Assembly: GCF_003182255.1 (NCBI RefSeq) | Contig: NZ_QGTQ01000012.1 | Coordinates: forward strand, 1-64,000 | DNA from: Paenibacillus cellulosilyticus | Lineage (GTDB): Bacteria; Bacillota; Bacilli; Paenibacillales; Paenibacillaceae | DNA length: 64,000 nt | Direction of reading: 5' to 3' | Shown: one piece after another, positions 61,824 through 64,000 of the stretch | How the letters are laid out: each line of letters starts with the position of its first letter | How positions within the stretch are numbered: the first letter of the stretch is position 1 | Position numbers and translations under genes: made by a program | The notes under the pieces: model-generated | What the model was told of the DNA's origin: nothing | Seen by the model: only the letters and a program-made list of their open reading frames with translations | Databases searched by the model: none

Positions 61824-63410
61824 ATGGATACGATTTCGATGCACAAGGGCGGTATGATGCCTTTAGAAGCAGGGATGATGATCGGAGGACGATACCGAAT
61901 CGCAGGTGTAATCGGACGAGGCGGTATGGGCGTTGTGTACGCGGCGGAGGACACCCGATTGCAGGGCAAGCTGCGGGCAGTGAAGGCTGCTGGCCGTCTA
62001 GGCTTTGACTATGACATGTGCGCGGAAGAAGCCCGCATGTTGATGAGACTGAGCCACCCGAACGTTCCGCAGATCGTCGATTATTTTCCTCCCGATACAA
62101 CAGGTGTTGAATATGTCGTTATGGACTACGTGCATGGGGAAACGGTCGCAAAGAGGCTCAGCCATTATCATGGCAGGATGCCCGTACAAGAGATCGTATC
62201 CATTGGTATTCAGTTGTGCGGAGCGCTGTCTTATCTTCATGAGCAGACACCGCAGATCATCCATCGAGATTTGAAGCCGTCTAATGTCATGATCGATAAG
62301 AACGGACATGTGCGGTTGATTGATTTTGGAATTGCGCGATTCTATAAGGAGGGTATGCGCTTCGATACCGTTCTGCTTGGTACGCCTGGCTTCGCTGCTC
62401 CTGAACAAGAAGGGATCGGTCAGAGCGATGCGAGAACGGATGTGTACGGTCTAGGTGCATTGCTCTTCTTTCTATTAAGCGGAGGACGCACGTATACCTC
62501 ATCGCATACAAAACTGCTTGATTCGTACGAGCTTGCAATCGATGTTCCTCCAACCTTAATTGCAGCGGTTCATCGAATGCTGCATGCGAATCCGTCTATG
62601 CGCTTCCCCTCGATGCGTCAGGTCGAAGAAGTACTTGCCGATGCCCTGCCGATTGGACGGTCTGTGAATCGGATGCTGGGTGGCCGCGGCGTGAGTACTA
62701 GACTACCAAACTTATCGGTTGTACTATCGGCGGCACCTGGAGCGGGTTCGACATTCGTGACCATGACGTTAGCCAGGTTGCTGGCGGGTGAAGGGGCCGC
62801 TGTTTCCGCCATAGAGTCTGCCGGCTATGCGCCTGAATGGCATGCATGGCTGAACGGATCTCGCGATGGCGGCACCATTAATCCTGCATCTGACGGCGTC
62901 TATTACCGCTTGGAGCAGCCGTTAATTGATTGGTATTGTCAGTCGCCGGAGAGACCGCCTTCGCGAGCGGATGAGGAGGCGGCATTCCGCTTACTCGTCG
63001 AACAGGCATCGGCAGTTCGTAAGACGCTGCTTGATCTTTCCTCCGGCTGGCATGAGCGAAGCAGCCTTGATTGGATGGGCAGAGCTTCTACTATTATTAT
63101 CGTAGCTGATCCGAATCCAGCAAGATGGTCTGCCGTTCGGCTGCGGCAGCTGATGGCTGAGCTTGTAAAGGCGCGGGGAGAAGGAGCAAAGGTGCTTTGG
63201 ATTGCGAATAAGGACGTGAAGTTTGAGCAGCGACGCGATTGGTTGTCCATGTTTCCCGAACAGCCAGCGGCATCCGTTCCGTATATCCCGCATGAGGTAT
63301 GGATGAAGCTGCTGTGGGATGGTCGATGGGTAACGGATGTATCTGCCTATCGCAAATCAATAACTGCTTCATTGAAACAGGTGTTGGCTGTCGTATCCGG
63401 CGAGAAATGA
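61824..63410 (+). CDS. Serine/threonine kinase fused to a ParA/MinD-like P-loop domain
   Basis: 528 residues from ATG 61824 (GGAAGGGG 6 bp upstream). The Hanks-type kinase domain has IGRGGMGVVYAA (about 30-41), the Lys in RAVKAAG (54), HRDLKPSNVM (147-156), DFGIARF (167-173) and GTPGFAAPEQ, so it should be active. From about residue 290, LSVVLSAAPGAGSTFVTMTLARLLAGEGAAVSAIES resembles the start of MinD/ParA ATPases, but the P-loop lacks the usual Lys before Ser/Thr. Later TIIIVADPNPARWSAVRLRQLM and KVLWIANKDV fit the same fold. There is no membrane segment or PASTA repeat. The target is unknown. Confidence 0.85.
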   Translation: MDTISMHKGGMMPLEAGMMIGGRYRIAGVIGRGGMGVVYAAEDTRLQGKLRAVKAAGRLGFDYDMCAEEARMLMRLSHPNVPQIVDYFPPDTTGVEYVVMDYVHGETVAKRLSHYHGRMPVQEIVSIGIQLCGALSYLHEQTPQIIHRDLKPSNVMIDKNGHVRLIDFGIARFYKEGMRFDTVLLGTPGFAAPEQEGIGQSDARTDVYGLGALLFFLLSGGRTYTSSHTKLLDSYELAIDVPPTLIAAVHRMLHANPSMRFPSMRQVEEVLADALPIGRSVNRMLGGRGVSTRLPNLSVVLSAAPGAGSTFVTMTLARLLAGEGAAVSAIESAGYAPEWHAWLNGSRDGGTINPASDGVYYRLEQPLIDWYCQSPERPPSRADEEAAFRLLVEQASAVRKTLLDLSSGWHERSSLDWMGRASTIIIVADPNPARWSAVRLRQLMAELVKARGEGAKVLWIANKDVKFEQRRDWLSMFPEQPAASVPYIPHEVWMKLLWDGRWVTDVSAYRKSITASLKQVLAVVSGEK

Positions 63411-63452
63411 CAGCATCTGCGGCATTTGGTCATCCACAACGTTGCTTCGATA

Positions 63453-63461
63453 TGGTACAAT
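63453..63461 (+). promoter_or_regulatory. Extended -10 promoter of the ABC-F gene
   Basis: TGgTACAAT (-10 at 63456-63461) with TCCACA 17 bp upstream (4 of 6 matches to TTGACA). It lies 70 bp before the start codon. Confidence 0.55.
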
Positions 63462-63530
63462 AAGTCCGGCGCGTGCATGCTTTAAGGCGCATTATTCAAC
63501 TATATTAGATGAGGGAACGGAGTTTAATAC

Positions 63531-64000
63531 ATGAGTTTATTGACTGTCGAAGATTTATCACATACGTTTGGAGATCGGACGCTGTTCAAGAACGTGTCCT
63601 TCCGGCTGCTGGCTGGTGAACATGTCGGACTCGTCGGTGCGAATGGTACTGGCAAATCGACGCTGATGAATATTTTGACGGGATCGCTTCTGAAGGATAG
63701 CGGTCGCGTAGAGTGGACACCGAAGGTCCGCTACGGTTATTTGGACCAGCATACGAAGCTGACACCAGGCAAGACGATTCGTGACGTGCTGAAGGATGCT
63801 TTCCTTCCGCTGCTGGAATTGGAACAAGAACTGAATGATATCGCCGGCCAGATGGCTGATGCTGACCCGGATACGCTGGAGCAGCTGCTTGAGCGTATGG
63901 GCGAAATTCAAGAAGCGCTTGATATCGGCGATTTCTATATGCTTGATGTAAAAGTTGAAGAGATGGCGAATGGCCTCGGCCTTAATGCGATTGGTCTCGA
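63531..64000 (+). CDS. ABC-F family ATPase, N-terminal part (cut by the window edge)
   Basis: The first 156 residues are present. MSLLTVEDLSHTFGDRTLFKNVSFRLLAGEHVGLVGANGTGKSTLM carries the Walker A of the first ATPase domain without any membrane segment, and VRYGYLDQHTKLTPGKTIRDVLKDAF is the Q-loop region of ABC-F proteins. These act on ribosomes in translation or drug protection. CGGAG lies 8 bp before the ATG. The exact subgroup cannot be decided from this part. Confidence 0.88.
   Translation, partial: MSLLTVEDLSHTFGDRTLFKNVSFRLLAGEHVGLVGANGTGKSTLMNILTGSLLKDSGRVEWTPKVRYGYLDQHTKLTPGKTIRDVLKDAFLPLLELEQELNDIAGQMADADPDTLEQLLERMGEIQEALDIGDFYMLDVKVEEMANGLGLNAIGL

Overview
The window looks like chromosomal DNA of an endospore-forming Paenibacillaceae bacterium (Paenibacillus or Cohnella type). 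The reasons are the gene order cotE-(...)-mutS-mutL, miaA-hfq, spoVK-hflX-ynbB-glnR-glnA and lexA-yneA-ynzC, which follows Bacillus subtilis in broken blocks; spore genes (cotE, spoVK, tlp); strong AGGAGG-type ribosome sites with many GTG/TTG starts and ATGA/GTGA stop-start overlaps; and a ytcQ/ytdP/yteP/ytcP/yteR-like sugar cluster. No rRNA, tRNA, CRISPR array, prophage or transposase was seen.

Layout. 1-5500: a minus-strand regulator joining an ArsR-like DNA-binding domain to a GyrB-type ATPase domain, then an SsuA/B/C-like ABC transporter and an ArAE-type membrane protein. 5.6-21.8 kb: spore coat gene cotE, an amidoligase-like gene, an endonuclease gene bracketed by two palindrome arrays, then mutS, mutL, a methyltransferase gene, miaA, hfq, a class A PBP, a lipoprotein cyclophilin and two small genes. 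22-29.9 kb: spoVK, hflX, ynbB, glnRA, then the divergent SOS pair lexA/yneA, and ynzC. 29.9-39.4 kb: aldo/keto reductase, HAD phosphatase, mtnD, metH, RNase Z, tlp and a YfhP-like membrane protein. 39.5-49.8 kb: mrfA-mrfB repair pair, then a run of Gfo/Idh oxidoreductase, NagD-type HAD, Fpg glycosylase, endonuclease IV and a receiver-like protein, then an ABC ATPase and an RlmM-like methyltransferase. 49.9-52.9 kb: an accessory stretch with repeats, a broken DUF2691 gene, a DUF6886 gene, an XRE regulator plus a 53-residue protein, and GrpB. 52.9-61.7 kb: a carbohydrate uptake cluster (membrane AraC regulator, two paralogous binding lipoproteins, two permeases, GH105 hydrolase). 61.8-64 kb: a kinase/P-loop fusion and a cut-off ABC-F gene.

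The most unusual structure is a family of about 192-bp intergenic elements. Each carries four 24-25 bp imperfect palindromes (TTAAG...CTTAA) whose start-to-start spacing is exactly 52, 63 and 52 bp in all three copies (8043-8234, 9173-9364, 43384-43575), while the linkers differ. These distances are close to 5, 6 and 5 turns of B-DNA. Two copies bracket a gene for a DUF559-type PD-(D/E)XK endonuclease with a C-terminal winged helix, an arrangement that recalls REP palindromes around their own nuclease gene. A fourth array (49889-50064) has GC-rich arms and 51/51/52 spacing. A second, unrelated repeat family (GTCCC...GGGAC hairpin plus GGGCCCTCCCT...AGGGAGGG hairpin) lies after ydcF, after glnA and between the GrpB and AraC-regulator genes.
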